Positions 17,986 through 27,134 of a stretch of 64,000 nt of DNA are shown in pieces. Origin of the DNA: an uncultured Lachnospiraceae bacterium. Lineage in GTDB: Bacteria; Bacillota; Clostridia; Lachnospirales; Lachnospiraceae. Numbering within the stretch: position 1 is the first letter of the stretch; the number at the start of each line of letters is the position of its first letter. A program made the position numbers and the translations under genes. The stretch spans positions 1 to 64,000 of the forward strand of contig CANQSA010000002.1 of NCBI GenBank assembly GCA_947626415.1, given 5' to 3'. The notes under the pieces were generated by a model. The model saw only the letters and a program-made list of their open reading frames with translations, was not told the origin of the DNA and did not search any database.

Positions 17986-18579
17986 CTATGCTTCCACCGT
18001 CTCCATAAGGATCACGCCGCGCCCGGTGCCCGATACAAACGCCGCATTCGCCTCATCCGTATCAATATGCATCGCCAGGGAAAACTGATCTGATACCCGA
18101 ATCAGAACATCCTCAAAGATCAGATTTCTGCCCGGATGAGCAGTCAGCTTTACACGTACCGTCTGCCGGTCCCTTACCTGAAGCCGTTCCGCGTCCTGCG
18201 GCGTCATATGGATATGCCTCTGCGCTACGATCACGCCGCAGTCTAACTCCACTTCTCCCAAATCCGTATACAGCTTCATTCCCGGCGTCCCTTCCACATG
18301 ACCGGACTCCCGCAATATTCCCGGAATTCCAAACGCATAGCAGTCCGTCAGGGATAATTCAACCTGTCCCGCGTTTCTGACCGGGCCCAGTACAGCCACC
18401 CGGCGGATCTCCTTTTTCGGGCCTACCAGGTTTACCCGCTCTTTTGCGAGAAACTGTCCCGGCTGAGAAAGCCATTTATCCGGAGTCAGCTCATGTCCGG
18501 CTCCGAACAGGATCTCCACCTGCTCCTTTGTCAAATGTACATGTCTTGCGGATACTTCCACCGTTACTTCGTAATTCAT
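17986..18579 (-). CDS. PduL-type phosphate acyltransferase
   Basis: A 197-residue PduL-family enzyme that transfers acetyl or propanoyl groups between CoA and phosphate. The two metal-binding motifs are clear: VEVSARHVHLT at the N-terminus and VAQRHIHMTP near residue 120, as in the duplicated beta-barrel structure. The C-terminal SDQFSLAMHIDTDEANA completes the family. There is no microcompartment targeting extension before VEVSARHVH, and no shell genes are nearby, so this copy probably serves acetate or propionate metabolism in the cytosol. The separate promoter was not resolved. Confidence 0.88.
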   Translation of the reverse strand: MNYEVTVEVSARHVHLTKEQVEILFGAGHELTPDKWLSQPGQFLAKERVNLVGPKKEIRRVAVLGPVRNAGQVELSLTDCYAFGIPGILRESGHVEGTPGMKLYTDLGEVELDCGVIVAQRHIHMTPQDAERLQVRDRQTVRVKLTAHPGRNLIFEDVLIRVSDQFSLAMHIDTDEANAAFVSGTGRGVILMETVEA

Positions 18580-18622
18580 GATTTTCTTTCCTCTCCCGTA
18601 TTCCTCTGAGATCTCGGATATG

Positions 18623-18661
18623 GAAAAAGCACAATCGCAAGTAACCTTGCATTGTGCTTTC
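18623..18661 (-). terminator. terminator after rpsI
   Basis: AAAGCACAAT-GCAAG pairs with CTTGC-ATTGTGCTTT around a 4-base loop with one bulge, followed by TTTTTCC on the minus strand. It ends the rplM-rpsI operon. Confidence 0.85.
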
Positions 18662-18689
18662 TCCCATATCTTTGTTCCGCAGATAATTC

Positions 18690-19082
18690 TTATCTCTTTG
18701 AAAACTGTGGCGCTCTTCTTGCAGCCTTTAAGCCGTACTTCTTTCTCTCCTTCATACGAGGATCTCTGGTCAGGAAACCGGCTTTCTTTAAGATCGGGCG
18801 GTAATCCGCGTCTACCTGCAGCAATGCTCTTGCGATACCGTGACGAACCGCGCCTGCCTGGCCGGTGTAACCGCCGCCTTTTACTGTGATCTTTGCATCA
18901 TATTTGGTCAGCGTATCGGTCGCAGCCATCGGCTGACGAACGATCACCTTCAGAGTCTCTAAACCGAAATAATCGTCAAGAGCTCTCTTATTTACCGTAA
19001 TCACGCCTGTACCGGGCGTTAAAAATACTCTTGCGATACTCTTTTTTCTTCTGCCTGTTCCGTAATATTTATTTACAGCCAT
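18690..19082 (-). CDS. rpsI: 30S ribosomal protein S9
   Basis: A 130-residue protein of standard length. The family start [16 protein letters not shown] and the conserved tail ([20 protein letters not shown]) are both present; the final SKR reaches the P-site tRNA in the small subunit. It lies 25 bp after rplM, the universal L13-S9 pair, and is followed by a strong terminator. Confidence 0.98.
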   Translation of the reverse strand: MAVNKYYGTGRRKKSIARVFLTPGTGVITVNKRALDDYFGLETLKVIVRQPMAATDTLTKYDAKITVKGGGYTGQAGAVRHGIARALLQVDADYRPILKKAGFLTRDPRMKERKKYGLKAARRAPQFSKR

Positions 19083-19107
19083 TGTTATTTCCTCCTTTCA
19101 GTCCCTA

Positions 19108-19536
19108 TCAGAATGTTAATGTCTCCGGCTTCTGTGCCGCATGCGGATGCTCAGCGCCCGCGTAAACATGTAACTTTCTGTACATCTCTCTTCCTAAAGG
19201 TCCCTTCGGAAGCATACCCTTAACTGCCAACTCAATTACTTCTGCCGGCTTGTTTGCCATCTTCTCTCTTAAAGTCTGCTCTTTCATACCGCCTACATAA
19301 TCGGAATGACGGTAATAGATCTTCTGATCCAGCTTCTTGCCTGTGATCTTAACCTTCTCTGCGTTGATTACGATCACATAATCGCCGGTATCCATGCTCG
19401 GTGTATAAATCGGCTTGTTCTTACCTCTTAATACCTTCGCAACCTCGGATGATAAACGTCCTAATGTATATCCGGAAGCATCAACAACATACCATTTTCT
19501 CTCTATTGTCGCCGGACTAGCCATAAATGTCTTCAT
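19108..19536 (-). CDS. rplM: 50S ribosomal protein L13
   Basis: A 142-residue large-subunit protein with the family pattern [21 protein letters not shown] and the MLPKGPLGR loop that contacts 23S rRNA. The start at MKTFMASP is chosen because GGAGG precedes it. An in-frame ATG six codons upstream overlaps that site and is not used. It is led by its own consensus promoter and a leader of about 130 nt, so it can be expressed apart from the upstream truA and ecf genes. Confidence 0.98.
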   Translation of the reverse strand: MKTFMASPATIERKWYVVDASGYTLGRLSSEVAKVLRGKNKPIYTPSMDTGDYVIVINAEKVKITGKKLDQKIYYRHSDYVGGMKEQTLREKMANKPAEVIELAVKGMLPKGPLGREMYRKLHVYAGAEHPHAAQKPETLTF

Positions 19537-19672
19537 TGGTTTTCCTCCTAACATACTGATCTTGCGATCCCATTCCTGTTTCTATATGGTAAAACGCTCT
19601 TCACCGGGGCTATGGCTCACAGCATTTACACGCACATAAACACAACAGTCTTTCAGGCTGTCACATTAACCT

Positions 19673-19701
19673 ATTATATATGAATGATTTTCCCGTGTCA
19701 A
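19673..19701 (-). promoter_or_regulatory. rplM-rpsI promoter
   Basis: TTGACA, a 17-base spacer and TATAAT on the minus strand: both hexamers are perfect consensus. The leader from about 19666 to 19537 could host an autoregulatory L13 leader, but I can only point to short stems such as ACAG and CTGT near 19649-19662. Confidence 0.85.
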
Positions 19702-19740
19702 CAACTTTTTTCAGATTCTTCCGGCTTATTTCTTTGCCGA

Positions 19741-20496
19741 TCATATTTTCTCTCCCAGCGCCTCATAGCGGATCTCCATCAGCGTCAGTCCTCTGGCCGG
19801 CGCTTTCGGCCCCGCTGCCATCCGGTCTTTCGCATCCAGAATCTCTTTCATATGCTCCGGCGGATAAACGCCCAGGCCGATCTTGATCAAGGTTCCGGCA
19901 ATGATCCGTACCATATTATAAAGGAACCCGTTCCCGGAAATGGTCATCGTGATGAGATCCTGCTCCTTTTCCAGTTCCAGCCGGTAGATCGTCCGAACCG
20001 TAGTTCGGATCTGTGTCCGCAGAGAACAAAAGCTCTTGAAATCATGCTCCCCCGTCAGATAGGTGCAGGCCTTCCGCATTTTCTCCAGATCCAGCGGCAT
20101 AAACTCAAAATCCGTATAGAGCCGCAGGGTCGGAATGGGATGCCGTCGGTTTAAGATCTGATAGCGGTAAGTTTTAACACAGTTCCCGTATCGGGGATGA
20201 AAATCCGCCGGTACCTCCCTGGATTCCTGGATCCGGATATCTTCCGGCAGGCGCTGATTCAGCGCATAGGAAAATTTATCGGCGGGAATATTGCTCTCCG
20301 TATCAAAAACTGCCACGTTTCCCAGAGCATGTACGCCGGAATCCGTTCTGCTGGCGCCGATCACCGCAATCTGCTCTCCGGTCAGTTCGCAGAGACAGCG
20401 ATTCAGTACCTCTTCCACGGTAATCCCATTGATCTGAATCTGCCAGCCGCAGTAATTCGTACCGTCATATGCAATTGTCAGCATGACTCGCTTCAT
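19741..20496 (-). CDS. truA: tRNA pseudouridine(38-40) synthase
   Basis: A 251-residue enzyme that isomerises uridines 38-40 in the anticodon stem of tRNAs. The N-terminal MLTIAYDGTNYCGWQ and the catalytic Asp in GASRTDSGVHALG are diagnostic, and GNGFLYNMVRIIAGTL marks the second lobe. The start at 20496 follows a GGGAGG site; the longer open frame begins within ecfT. It lies 11 bp after ecfT, the common ecfA-ecfA-ecfT-truA order of Firmicutes. Confidence 0.96.
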   Translation of the reverse strand: MKRVMLTIAYDGTNYCGWQIQINGITVEEVLNRCLCELTGEQIAVIGASRTDSGVHALGNVAVFDTESNIPADKFSYALNQRLPEDIRIQESREVPADFHPRYGNCVKTYRYQILNRRHPIPTLRLYTDFEFMPLDLEKMRKACTYLTGEHDFKSFCSLRTQIRTTVRTIYRLELEKEQDLITMTISGNGFLYNMVRIIAGTLIKIGLGVYPPEHMKEILDAKDRMAAGPKAPARGLTLMEIRYEALGEKI

Positions 20497-20507
20497 CCGT
20501 TTCCTCC

Positions 20508-21338
20508 CTATGCAAATAAAAACGGCAGAATCTGAAATGCCACCAAAATCCGGTTGATCCCGAAAATCGCGATCAGGTAACCGGCATAAATGCAATAGGT
20601 CCGCTTGTCCCGTTTTTGATAACAAAGCGGATGCATCTTGGTCCGTCCCTCTCCGCCCTGATAACAGCGTGTCTCCATCGCGTTTGCCAGATCGATGGCC
20701 CGCCGGATTGCGGAAACAAACAGGGGCACAAACAAAGGAATCAGCGCCTTTGCCCGTTTTAACAGCCCGCCGGTCTCAAAATCCGCGCCTCTGGCTTTCT
20801 GCGCCATCATGATCTTATCGGTCTCCTCCATCAGGATCGGGATAAACCGCAGCGCGATCGACATCATCATCGTAATGTCATGTACCGGGATATGCAGCTT
20901 ATTCAAAGGGCGCAGCGCCTTTTCCAGCCCATCCGCCAGATCGGTCGGCGTAGTCGTCAGTGTCATCAGACTGGTACCGATCACCAGATACACCAGACGG
21001 ATTCCCAAAAAGATGGCCCGCCGGATTCCTTCAGCCGTGATTGAAAGAAACCAGATATGCACCAGTTCCCGTCCGGGAACCAGAAAGATATTGAAGACCA
21101 CGCTGAAAAGCAGCAGGATCAATATTCCCCGAAGTCCTTTCAGCAGCATTTTGAACGGTACTTTGGAAAGTTTTAAGACCGCCGCCAGACAAACCGTGAT
21201 CACAGCATAGCCGAGATAATGATCGGTCAGAAACAGAGAGACCAAAAAGACTATGGTTCCAAACAGCTTTACTCGCGGATCCAGCCGATGAATGACGGAA
21301 TCCGTCGGATAATATTGTCCGATCGTAATATTTTTCAT
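20508..21338 (-). CDS. ecfT: energy-coupling factor transmembrane protein
   Basis: The T component of group II ECF vitamin and metal transporters, about 276 residues. Five or so membrane helices surround the cytoplasmic coupling helices, where the family ARG motif is seen in AQKARGADFETG. The second motif is degenerate (METRCYQGG). The start MKNITIG overlaps the last codons of ecfA2 (4 bp), with GGAG upstream; a GTG four codons earlier abuts that site and is less likely. Substrate-binding S components must be encoded elsewhere, as is normal for this group. Confidence 0.93.
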   Translation of the reverse strand: MKNITIGQYYPTDSVIHRLDPRVKLFGTIVFLVSLFLTDHYLGYAVITVCLAAVLKLSKVPFKMLLKGLRGILILLLFSVVFNIFLVPGRELVHIWFLSITAEGIRRAIFLGIRLVYLVIGTSLMTLTTTPTDLADGLEKALRPLNKLHIPVHDITMMMSIALRFIPILMEETDKIMMAQKARGADFETGGLLKRAKALIPLFVPLFVSAIRRAIDLANAMETRCYQGGEGRTKMHPLCYQKRDKRTYCIYAGYLIAIFGINRILVAFQILPFLFA

Positions 21339-22183
21339 TGCGCAAACCACTCCAATACAGCGTTTTTGGCTTCTGCTACCGTGGTAACAATCTGTGAAGT
21401 CCGCAGTCCGTATGCCTGCAGCCGGTCAATGGCATATGTGATCTGGGGCGCCCGAAGCCCGATCTGCTCCAGCTCCTTATAATGCGCAAAAACCGCCTTC
21501 GGCACATCGTCATATATCACATGCCCGTGATCGAGAACGATCAGCCGTTCCACATACCGGGCAACATCTTCCATGCTGTGCGATACAAAAATAACCGTAA
21601 TTTTCCGTTTTTCATATAGATCCCGGATCAGCGTAAGAATCGCGTCCCGCCCACGGGGATCCAGCCCCGCTGTGGGTTCATCCAGGATCAGAATCTCCGG
21701 CTCCATTGCCAGCACGCCGGCTATGGCAACCCGGCGCTTCTGTCCGCCGGACAGCAAAAACGGGGATTTATCATACAGACTTTCCGGAATTCCAACCTGC
21801 TCCAGGGCTTTTTTCGCGCGCGCCCGGATCTCGTCCTCCGAAAGTCCCAGGTTTTTAGGACCAAAGCAGACATCGGAAAATACGTCCGACTCAAACAACT
21901 GATATTCCGGATACTGAAATACCAGCCCTACCCTGCGGCGCAGAGACGGCAGCGCAAAATCGCTGTCATATATATTCTTCCCATTATACAGGATTGCTCC
22001 CTCTGTCGCCTTTACCAACCCGTTCATATGCTGGATCAGCGTAGATTTGCCGGATCCGGTATGCCCGATGATCCCAATGCATTCGTTATCCCCGATTTTC
22101 AGATTCACATCCTCCAAGGCATGCATTTCATATACGGTATCCTGACTGTAGGTATAACTCACATGCTGTAATTCGATCGCCAT
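21335..22183 (-). CDS. ecfA2: ECF transporter ATPase A2
   Basis: A 282-residue ATPase. It has Walker A GHTGSGKST, a Q loop in VFQYPEYQLFE, the signature LLSGGQKRRVAIAG, Walker B ILILDEPTAGLDP and a switch His in FVSHSMEDV. The C-terminal extension is typical of EcfA proteins. It pairs with EcfA1 as a heterodimer under EcfT. It is 23 bp downstream of ecfA1 and overlaps ecfT. Confidence 0.95.
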   Translation of the reverse strand: MAIELQHVSYTYSQDTVYEMHALEDVNLKIGDNECIGIIGHTGSGKSTLIQHMNGLVKATEGAILYNGKNIYDSDFALPSLRRRVGLVFQYPEYQLFESDVFSDVCFGPKNLGLSEDEIRARAKKALEQVGIPESLYDKSPFLLSGGQKRRVAIAGVLAMEPEILILDEPTAGLDPRGRDAILTLIRDLYEKRKITVIFVSHSMEDVARYVERLIVLDHGHVIYDDVPKAVFAHYKELEQIGLRAPQITYAIDRLQAYGLRTSQIVTTVAEAKNAVLEWFAQ

Positions 22184-22206
22184 ATCCTGCCCTTTCTGCT
22201 TCCTTT

Positions 22207-23085
22207 TTATTTAGATTTCGGAATGCGAAATCCGCTCTGATACAGAGCCGCCAGCTCTTCTTCCAGCTCCTCAATCCGCAGGATCCCCTTTTTAATGGGA
22301 AATCCGCATTGTTCCAGTTCATACGCCAGTTCCGTCACCTGGGGGACATCCAGACCATAAGATTTTAACTGTTCTACATCCGAAAACACCTCTTTGGGCG
22401 TTCCCTGCATAACAATCTTTCCGTCATCCATAACAAAGACCTGATCCGCGTACAGAACTTCATCCATGTGGTGGGTGATCAGGATCACTGTTACGTGCTC
22501 CTGCTGATTCAGACTCCGGATCGTCTGCAGGACTTCCCGCCTGCCGGTGGGATCCAGCATTGCCGTCGGTTCATCCAGGACAATGCATTTCGGGCGCATA
22601 GCCACAATACCGGCTATGGCAATCCTCTGCTTCTGTCCGCCGGATAACCGGTTCGGTGAGTGGTAGCGATAAGCCATCATTCCAACTGCCTCCAGCGCGT
22701 GTTCTACCCGCTTCCAGATTTCTTCCGTCGGGACTCCGATATTTTCCGGGCCGAATGCCACTTCCTCTTCAACTACGTTGGCAATGATCTGATTGTCCGG
22801 ATTCTGGAATACCATTCCGGTTCCTTTCCGGATCTTCCATTTGTTCTCCTCCTCCGCGGTATTCATCCCGTCTACCCATAGCGTCCCGGAGGTGGGTTTC
22901 AGCAAAGCGTTCAAATGCCGTGCCAGGGTGGATTTTCCTGAGCCGTTATGCCCCAGGATCGCCACAAAATCCCCCTCTTTTACATCCAGATCGATTCCTG
23001 CTATGGCGCGCACTACCCGCTCCTGTTCATTTTCATCCGTATCCGCAAAATCGTGGATCACATTCCGGCCTTTGATAAAATGCAT
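22207..23085 (-). CDS. ecfA1: ECF transporter ATPase A1
   Basis: A 292-residue ATPase. It carries Walker A GHNGSGKST, Q loop VFQNPDNQIIANVVEEEVAF, signature RLSGGQKQRIAIAG, Walker B CIVLDEPTAMLDP and switch ITHHMDEV. It leads the ecfA1-ecfA2-ecfT-truA group, 77 bp after rplQ across a hairpin that could attenuate read-through from the ribosomal operon. A GGAG site precedes the ATG. Confidence 0.95.
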   Translation of the reverse strand: MHFIKGRNVIHDFADTDENEQERVVRAIAGIDLDVKEGDFVAILGHNGSGKSTLARHLNALLKPTSGTLWVDGMNTAEEENKWKIRKGTGMVFQNPDNQIIANVVEEEVAFGPENIGVPTEEIWKRVEHALEAVGMMAYRYHSPNRLSGGQKQRIAIAGIVAMRPKCIVLDEPTAMLDPTGRREVLQTIRSLNQQEHVTVILITHHMDEVLYADQVFVMDDGKIVMQGTPKEVFSDVEQLKSYGLDVPQVTELAYELEQCGFPIKKGILRIEELEEELAALYQSGFRIPKSK

Positions 23086-23115
23086 CGTTCCTGCTCCTGT
23101 CTGTATAACAACAGT

Positions 23116-23145
23116 AAACCGGATTCAGTTTCCCAAATCCGGCTT
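23116..23145 (-). terminator. hairpin between rplQ and ecfA1
   Basis: AAGCCGGATT pairs with AATCCGGTTT around a 10-base loop (one wobble) on the minus strand. The following TTTACTGTTGTT is only partly U-rich, so it is probably a leaky terminator or attenuator ending the alpha operon. Confidence 0.55.
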
Positions 23146-23162
23146 ACTTATATTAAATCCTA

Positions 23163-23696
23163 TTAAACTAACTCTAATAAAACTTCCATTGCGGCGTCGC
23201 CCTTACGCTGACCGATCTTAATGATCCTGGTATAACCGCCGTTGCGGTCTGCGTACTTAGGCGCGATCTCGTCAAATAACTTTGCAACTAAATCTACGTC
23301 CTGTACAACGGGTCTTTTGCCTTTTTCTGTTACAGTCTTCTTTGCCGGATAAAGAACTTTCAGCATCTGTCTTCTGGCATGCAAACGGGACGGCTGATCC
23401 TTTTTGATCTTCTTATCCACTTCATCGTATACGGTAACTTTCTTACCGTCTACCACTTCTTTTACACGCTTTCCGTCTTTATCTTTACGGGGAACTTTTG
23501 CTTTTACCGTAACTTCTTCAAAGTTATCTTTTTCCTTCACTGCCAATGCAATCAGGCCTTCCGCAACTTTACGGATTTCCTTCGCCCTGGTCTCTGTCGT
23601 TACAATCTTACCGTTATTCAACAGACTGGTAACCTGGCCTCTGATCAAGGCCTTTCTCTGGTCAGAAGTTCTGCCCAGCTTTCTATAACCTGCCAT
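23163..23696 (-). CDS. rplQ: 50S ribosomal protein L17, long form
   Basis: L17 begins normally ([17 protein letters not shown]) and ends normally ([22 protein letters not shown]), but it is 177 residues long against about 115-130 in most bacteria. The extra length is lysine-rich material before LHARRQ (about residues 65-100) and a smaller insert after it. Such inserts occur in Clostridia. It closes the alpha operon 38 bp after rpoA. Confidence 0.96.
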   Translation of the reverse strand: MAGYRKLGRTSDQRKALIRGQVTSLLNNGKIVTTETRAKEIRKVAEGLIALAVKEKDNFEEVTVKAKVPRKDKDGKRVKEVVDGKKVTVYDEVDKKIKKDQPSRLHARRQMLKVLYPAKKTVTEKGKRPVVQDVDLVAKLFDEIAPKYADRNGGYTRIIKIGQRKGDAAMEVLLELV

Positions 23697-23734
23697 GATT
23701 CTGCCTCCTTCATTCTTATTTGTAAATCACATGA

Positions 23735-24694
23735 TTATGCATCGCCGTCACTCAGCTTCAAGTTCAGCTCTTTTAATTTCGCCAGAACTTCATCTAAGGA
23801 CTTGCGGCCTAAATTCCGAACCTTCATCATATCTTCCGGTGTCTTGCTGATCAGCTCCTCCACCGTATTGATGCCGGCTCGCTTTAAGCAATTGTAAGAA
23901 CGAACAGATAATTCTAACTCATCAATGTTCATCTCTAACACTTTTTCTTTTTCATTATCTTCTTTTTCTACCATAACCTCTGCGGTTTTGGCATTTTCAG
24001 ATAAATCAATAAACAGACTCAAGTGTTCGCTCAGAACCTTTGCTGCCAGGCTGACAGCCTCATCCGGTGCCAATGTACCATTGGTATATACATCCAGCGT
24101 CAGCTTGTCAAAATCAGTAATCTGCCCCACACGGGTATTCTGAATTGACATATTGACACGTTCTACCGGCGTATAAATGGAATCAATCGCGATCACGCCA
24201 ATAGACAAATCCTCTGTTTTATTCTTCTCGGCGCTGACATACCCTCTTCCATTGGTAATCGTCAGTTCCATAAACAGTTTTGTCTCTGCGCCGCCGTTCA
24301 GTGTCGCAATGACCTGTTCCGGATTCAGGATCTCGATATCCGAATCTACGCTGATATCGGCGGCAGTCACAATACCGTCACCGCTTGCTTCAATATAAGC
24401 TGTCTTCGGCTCATTGGTATCGCTGTTGTTTTTGATCGCCAGATTTTTTATGTTCATTACGATTTCCGTAACGTCTTCCTTTACTCCGGGAATGGTACTG
24501 AACTCGTGCTGAACACCGTCAATTTTGATCTGGCTTACAGCAGCGCCCGGCAGAGAGGACAACATAATTCTTCTCAAAGAATTGCCCAGTGTTGTACCAT
24601 ATCCTCTTTCCAGGGGTTCTACGACAAATCTGCCGTATTTATTGTCTTCCGAAATCTCAGCGATTTCTATATTTGGTCTCTCAAAATCGAACAC
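23735..24694 (-). CDS. rpoA: RNA polymerase alpha subunit
   Basis: A 319-residue alpha subunit. The N-terminal dimerisation domain starts at [11 protein letters not shown] and includes [20 protein letters not shown]. The C-terminal domain (about 250-310; [30 protein letters not shown]) carries the helix-hairpin-helix that contacts UP elements and activators. It lies in the conserved rpsD-rpoA-rplQ order. Confidence 0.98.
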   Translation of the reverse strand: MFDFERPNIEIAEISEDNKYGRFVVEPLERGYGTTLGNSLRRIMLSSLPGAAVSQIKIDGVQHEFSTIPGVKEDVTEIVMNIKNLAIKNNSDTNEPKTAYIEASGDGIVTAADISVDSDIEILNPEQVIATLNGGAETKLFMELTITNGRGYVSAEKNKTEDLSIGVIAIDSIYTPVERVNMSIQNTRVGQITDFDKLTLDVYTNGTLAPDEAVSLAAKVLSEHLSLFIDLSENAKTAEVMVEKEDNEKEKVLEMNIDELELSVRSYNCLKRAGINTVEELISKTPEDMMKVRNLGRKSLDEVLAKLKELNLKLSDGDA

Positions 24695-24734
24695 TACACA
24701 GCCCCTCCTTTAATGGGAATTGCTTAACCTTACC

Positions 24735-25328
24735 TTACTTGGAATATAACTCGACAATCAGCATTTCATCGACCGGTACGTCAATGGCTTCTCTTGTCGG
24801 CAGTTCTTTTACGGCGCCGGACAGATTCTCATGGTCTGCTTCCAGCCATTCCGGAACCAATCTGCCTTCTGTTACTGCTAAAATGTCCTTATATCTCTGA
24901 GAGCCCTTGGACTTCTCTCTGATCTCGATCGTATCGCCGGCCTTAACCTGGTAGGAAGGGATATTGACACACTTGCCATTTACCAGTACATGCTTGTGGT
25001 CAACGATCTGTCTTGCTTCTCTTCTGGTTCTGGCATAACCCAGACGGAAGATCACATTGTCTAACCGGGATTCCAACAGGATCATCAGATTGGTACCTGT
25101 CATCCCCTTCATGCGGTCAGCCTTCGCGAAATAATTCCGGAACGGCTTCTCCAATACGCCGTAGATGAATTTCGCCTTCTGCTTCTCACGCATCTGCAAA
25201 CCGTACTCGCTCATCTTCCGGTTTGCTCTCTTTAACTGTCTTTTCGACTTCTTATCAATTCCTAAATAAATGGGATCCATACCTAAGGATCTGCATCTTT
25301 TCAGAACGGGAACTCTATTAACTGCCAT
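24735..25328 (-). CDS. rpsD: 30S ribosomal protein S4
   Basis: A 197-residue primary 16S rRNA-binding protein. The S4 RNA-binding domain is seen at [20 protein letters not shown] followed by [14 protein letters not shown]. The N-terminal zinc-binding cysteines of some S4 proteins are absent (one Cys in [11 protein letters not shown]), so this is the zinc-free form. It is placed between rpsK and rpoA in the alpha operon, where S4 can act as a translational repressor in other bacteria. Confidence 0.98.
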   Translation of the reverse strand: MAVNRVPVLKRCRSLGMDPIYLGIDKKSKRQLKRANRKMSEYGLQMREKQKAKFIYGVLEKPFRNYFAKADRMKGMTGTNLMILLESRLDNVIFRLGYARTRREARQIVDHKHVLVNGKCVNIPSYQVKAGDTIEIREKSKGSQRYKDILAVTEGRLVPEWLEADHENLSGAVKELPTREAIDVPVDEMLIVELYSK

Positions 25329-25346
25329 GTTGCTCTATACCTCCAA

Positions 25347-25742
25347 TCAGACTCTTCTACGCTTCGGTGGGCGGCAGCCATTGTGCGGAACCGGAGTTAC
25401 ATCCTTAATACTGGTAACCTCCAGTCCGGCTGCCTGCAGGGCACGGATTGCTGCCTCACGGCCGGAACCCGGACCATTTACCATAACGTCAACATATTTT
25501 AAGCCATGAACCAACGCTGCCTTTGTTGCTGTCTCCGCTGCCATCTGTGCTGCATAAGGGGTAGATTTCCTTGAACCTCTAAAACCCAGACCGCCCGCAC
25601 TGGCCCAGGATAATGCATTACCCTGTGCGTCTGTCAATGTAACAATCGTATTGTTAAAAGATGACTGAATGTGCGCTTGTCCTCGTTCAACGTTTTTCTT
25701 GACACGCTTTTTTGTCACTTTTTTGGTAACCTTTTTTGCCAT
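25347..25742 (-). CDS. rpsK: 30S ribosomal protein S11
   Basis: A 131-residue platform protein with a lysine-rich N-terminal tail, then [20 protein letters not shown] and the C-terminal [16 protein letters not shown], which are invariant in the family. It lies 32 bp after rpsM and 18 bp before rpsD. Confidence 0.98.
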   Translation of the reverse strand: MAKKVTKKVTKKRVKKNVERGQAHIQSSFNNTIVTLTDAQGNALSWASAGGLGFRGSRKSTPYAAQMAAETATKAALVHGLKYVDVMVNGPGSGREAAIRALQAAGLEVTSIKDVTPVPHNGCRPPKRRRV

Positions 25743-25774
25743 TTTAAACTAACCTCCATACCTTATGGGTTTGA

Positions 25775-26143
25775 CTATTTCTTCTTATTCGCTACTGTCT
25801 TCTTCGGGCCCTTCCGTGTTCTGGCATTGGTCTTTGTCTTCTGACCGCGAACAGGCAGACCCTTTCTGTGACGGATTCCTCTATAGCATCCGATCTCCTG
25901 CAGTCTCTTAATATTCAGGGCGATCTCTCTTCTCAGATCACCTTCTACCGTCTGACTCTCATCGATAACAGCTGAAATCTTCTTCACTTCATCATCGGTC
26001 AGATCTCTGACACGCGTATCCGGATTCACGCCTGCTTCTGCTAAGATACGGTTAGCGCTTACTCTGCCGATCCCGTAAATATAAGTCAGACCAATCTCTA
26101 CACGCTTCTCTCTTGGTAAATCAACACCTGCAATACGAGCCAT
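25775..26143 (-). CDS. rpsM: 30S ribosomal protein S13
   Basis: A 122-residue head protein that contacts the P-site tRNA and subunit bridge B1. [26 protein letters not shown] and the C-terminal [18 protein letters not shown] tail are typical. The start at 26143 follows GGAGGTG. An ATG six codons earlier has no site. An unusually long structured spacer of 254 bp separates it from rpmJ. Confidence 0.98.
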   Translation of the reverse strand: MARIAGVDLPREKRVEIGLTYIYGIGRVSANRILAEAGVNPDTRVRDLTDDEVKKISAVIDESQTVEGDLRREIALNIKRLQEIGCYRGIRHRKGLPVRGQKTKTNARTRKGPKKTVANKKK

Positions 26144-26397
26144 GTGTATTTGCACCTCCACTTAAATTCTGAAAGCCCGCCAGTAATTACGCAGCTCGCC
26201 CTGCCGGGCGCCTGAAATGTGTGCGCATCCGCTGCCTGCTTTTAATATGAATATACCGGTAATCCATATATTCAAAAGTTTCTATCGATGGCATGCAAAA
26301 AGGCAGCCATCTTTTTAATGGCAATGGTTCCACTCGGTACTATGTACTACATTGCCGCAGCCGCAAAATTAAACATATAAACAAAAGACACCGCCAA
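26144..26397 (-). promoter_or_regulatory. structured rpmJ-rpsM spacer
   Basis: This 254-bp gap contains no gene. It holds the inverted repeat TGAATATA/TATATTCA (26248-26274) and two mutually exclusive hairpins around 26288-26322: GCCAT with ATGGC across TTAAAAAG, or GATGGC with GCCATC, which would hide a run of five T. Such a layout suits an attenuator or a translational-feedback leader for the rpsM-rpsK-rpsD-rpoA genes. That role is inferred. Confidence 0.45.
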
Positions 26398-26511
26398 TTA
26401 GCCCTGTCTCTGTTTATGCTTCGGGTTCTCACAGATAACTCTGATGCTTCCCTTTCTCTTGATAACCTTACACTTTTCACAAATCGGTTTTACTGATGAT
26501 CTTACCTTCAC
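26398..26511 (-). CDS. rpmJ: 50S ribosomal protein L36
   Basis: A 37-residue protein read as (M)[20 protein letters not shown] and ending in [12 protein letters not shown]. The zinc ribbon is complete: C-x2-C, then C-x4-H. The start is GTG, supported by AGGAGGG 8 bases upstream; no in-frame ATG exists. It follows infA, the standard position, and has its own upstream promoter. Confidence 0.95.
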   Translation of the reverse strand: MKVRSSVKPICEKCKVIKRKGSIRVICENPKHKQRQG

Positions 26512-26545
26512 AGAAAATCCCTCCTTTCAAAAAAGTCCGTTGTTT

Positions 26546-26574
26546 AGTATAACATAGCAAAATTTAGAAATCAA
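26546..26574 (-). promoter_or_regulatory. internal promoter before rpmJ
   Basis: TTGATT, a 17-base spacer and TATACT on the minus strand. Both hexamers and the spacer length are the same as in the rpsJ promoter at 39668-39696. It would allow the rpmJ-rpsM-rpsK-rpsD-rpoA-rplQ block to be transcribed apart from the upstream genes. Confidence 0.7.
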
Positions 26575-26597
26575 GTAGTAAATTTAACTTTTTTGGA

Positions 26598-26816
26598 TCA
26601 CTTATCTCTCCAGATAATCCGGCCTTTGGTCAGGTCATACGGGGAAAGTTCAATGGTAACTTTATCTCCGGGTAAAATCTTAATAAAATTCATACGGAGC
26701 TTTCCGCTGATATGCGCCAGTACCGTATGCCCGTTCTCCAGTTGTACCTGAAACATGGCGTTCGGAAGTTTTTCCACTACTGTTCCTTCTATTTCAATTA
26801 CATCAGCCTTTGACAT
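26598..26816 (-). CDS. infA: translation initiation factor IF-1
   Basis: A 72-residue S1-like OB-fold protein that blocks the ribosomal A site during initiation. The family sequence is plain: [39 protein letters not shown] and DLTKGRI. The start at 26816 follows GGAGG; the longer frame begins inside the KOW-protein gene, which it overlaps by 14 bp. Confidence 0.98.
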   Translation of the reverse strand: MSKADVIEIEGTVVEKLPNAMFQVQLENGHTVLAHISGKLRMNFIKILPGDKVTIELSPYDLTKGRIIWRDK

Positions 26817-27090
26817 ATTCTCCTCCATTTTTTGATCTTTGATATTCCTGAATCGCCTTTCGGATCTCCGGATCCGTCCGGCCGCTGCAGACCGGCTGGT
26901 TTCTGTGGATCTGTACATGCTTCCGCTTTTTTTTCTTCGGATTCCCGATCCCGCGGTTTCTTCCGTTTACCAGCAGTACGGCGTCTGCATCCCAGTCCCA
27001 TATAATATAGTAGGCGTTCTTGTCATGTCCTGCCATCGATTTCGCGAAAACACCTTTCAGATCTTCCCGCTCCAACTTTTCTTCTTTCAT
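26803..27090 (-). CDS. KOW-domain RNA-binding protein
   Basis: A 95-residue protein of the type found between map and infA in many Clostridia. The first half ([20 protein letters not shown], then [22 protein letters not shown]) has the KOW-like pattern of a short SH3 barrel and ends in a basic stretch, as in L14e/L27e-like RNA binders. The C-terminal tail is charged. Its position suggests a ribosome- or translation-linked role. It overlaps infA by 14 bp. GTGTGAAAATG followed by TCCGGAA lies just before its ribosome site. Confidence 0.8.
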   Translation of the reverse strand: MKEEKLEREDLKGVFAKSMAGHDKNAYYIIWDWDADAVLLVNGRNRGIGNPKKKKRKHVQIHRNQPVCSGRTDPEIRKAIQEYQRSKNGGEYVKG

Positions 27091-27134
27091 ACTATCCTCT
27101 GTTCCGGATCATTTTCACACTGATCTCCATTCCG

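Noticed and set aside
17986-18579. Bacterial microcompartment locus suggested by the PduL protein
   Set aside because: No shell proteins or signature enzymes are present and the protein lacks an encapsulation extension.
26293-26496. Plus-strand 67-codon frame in the rpmJ-rpsM spacer
   Set aside because: It overlaps rpmJ in antisense and has no ribosome site.
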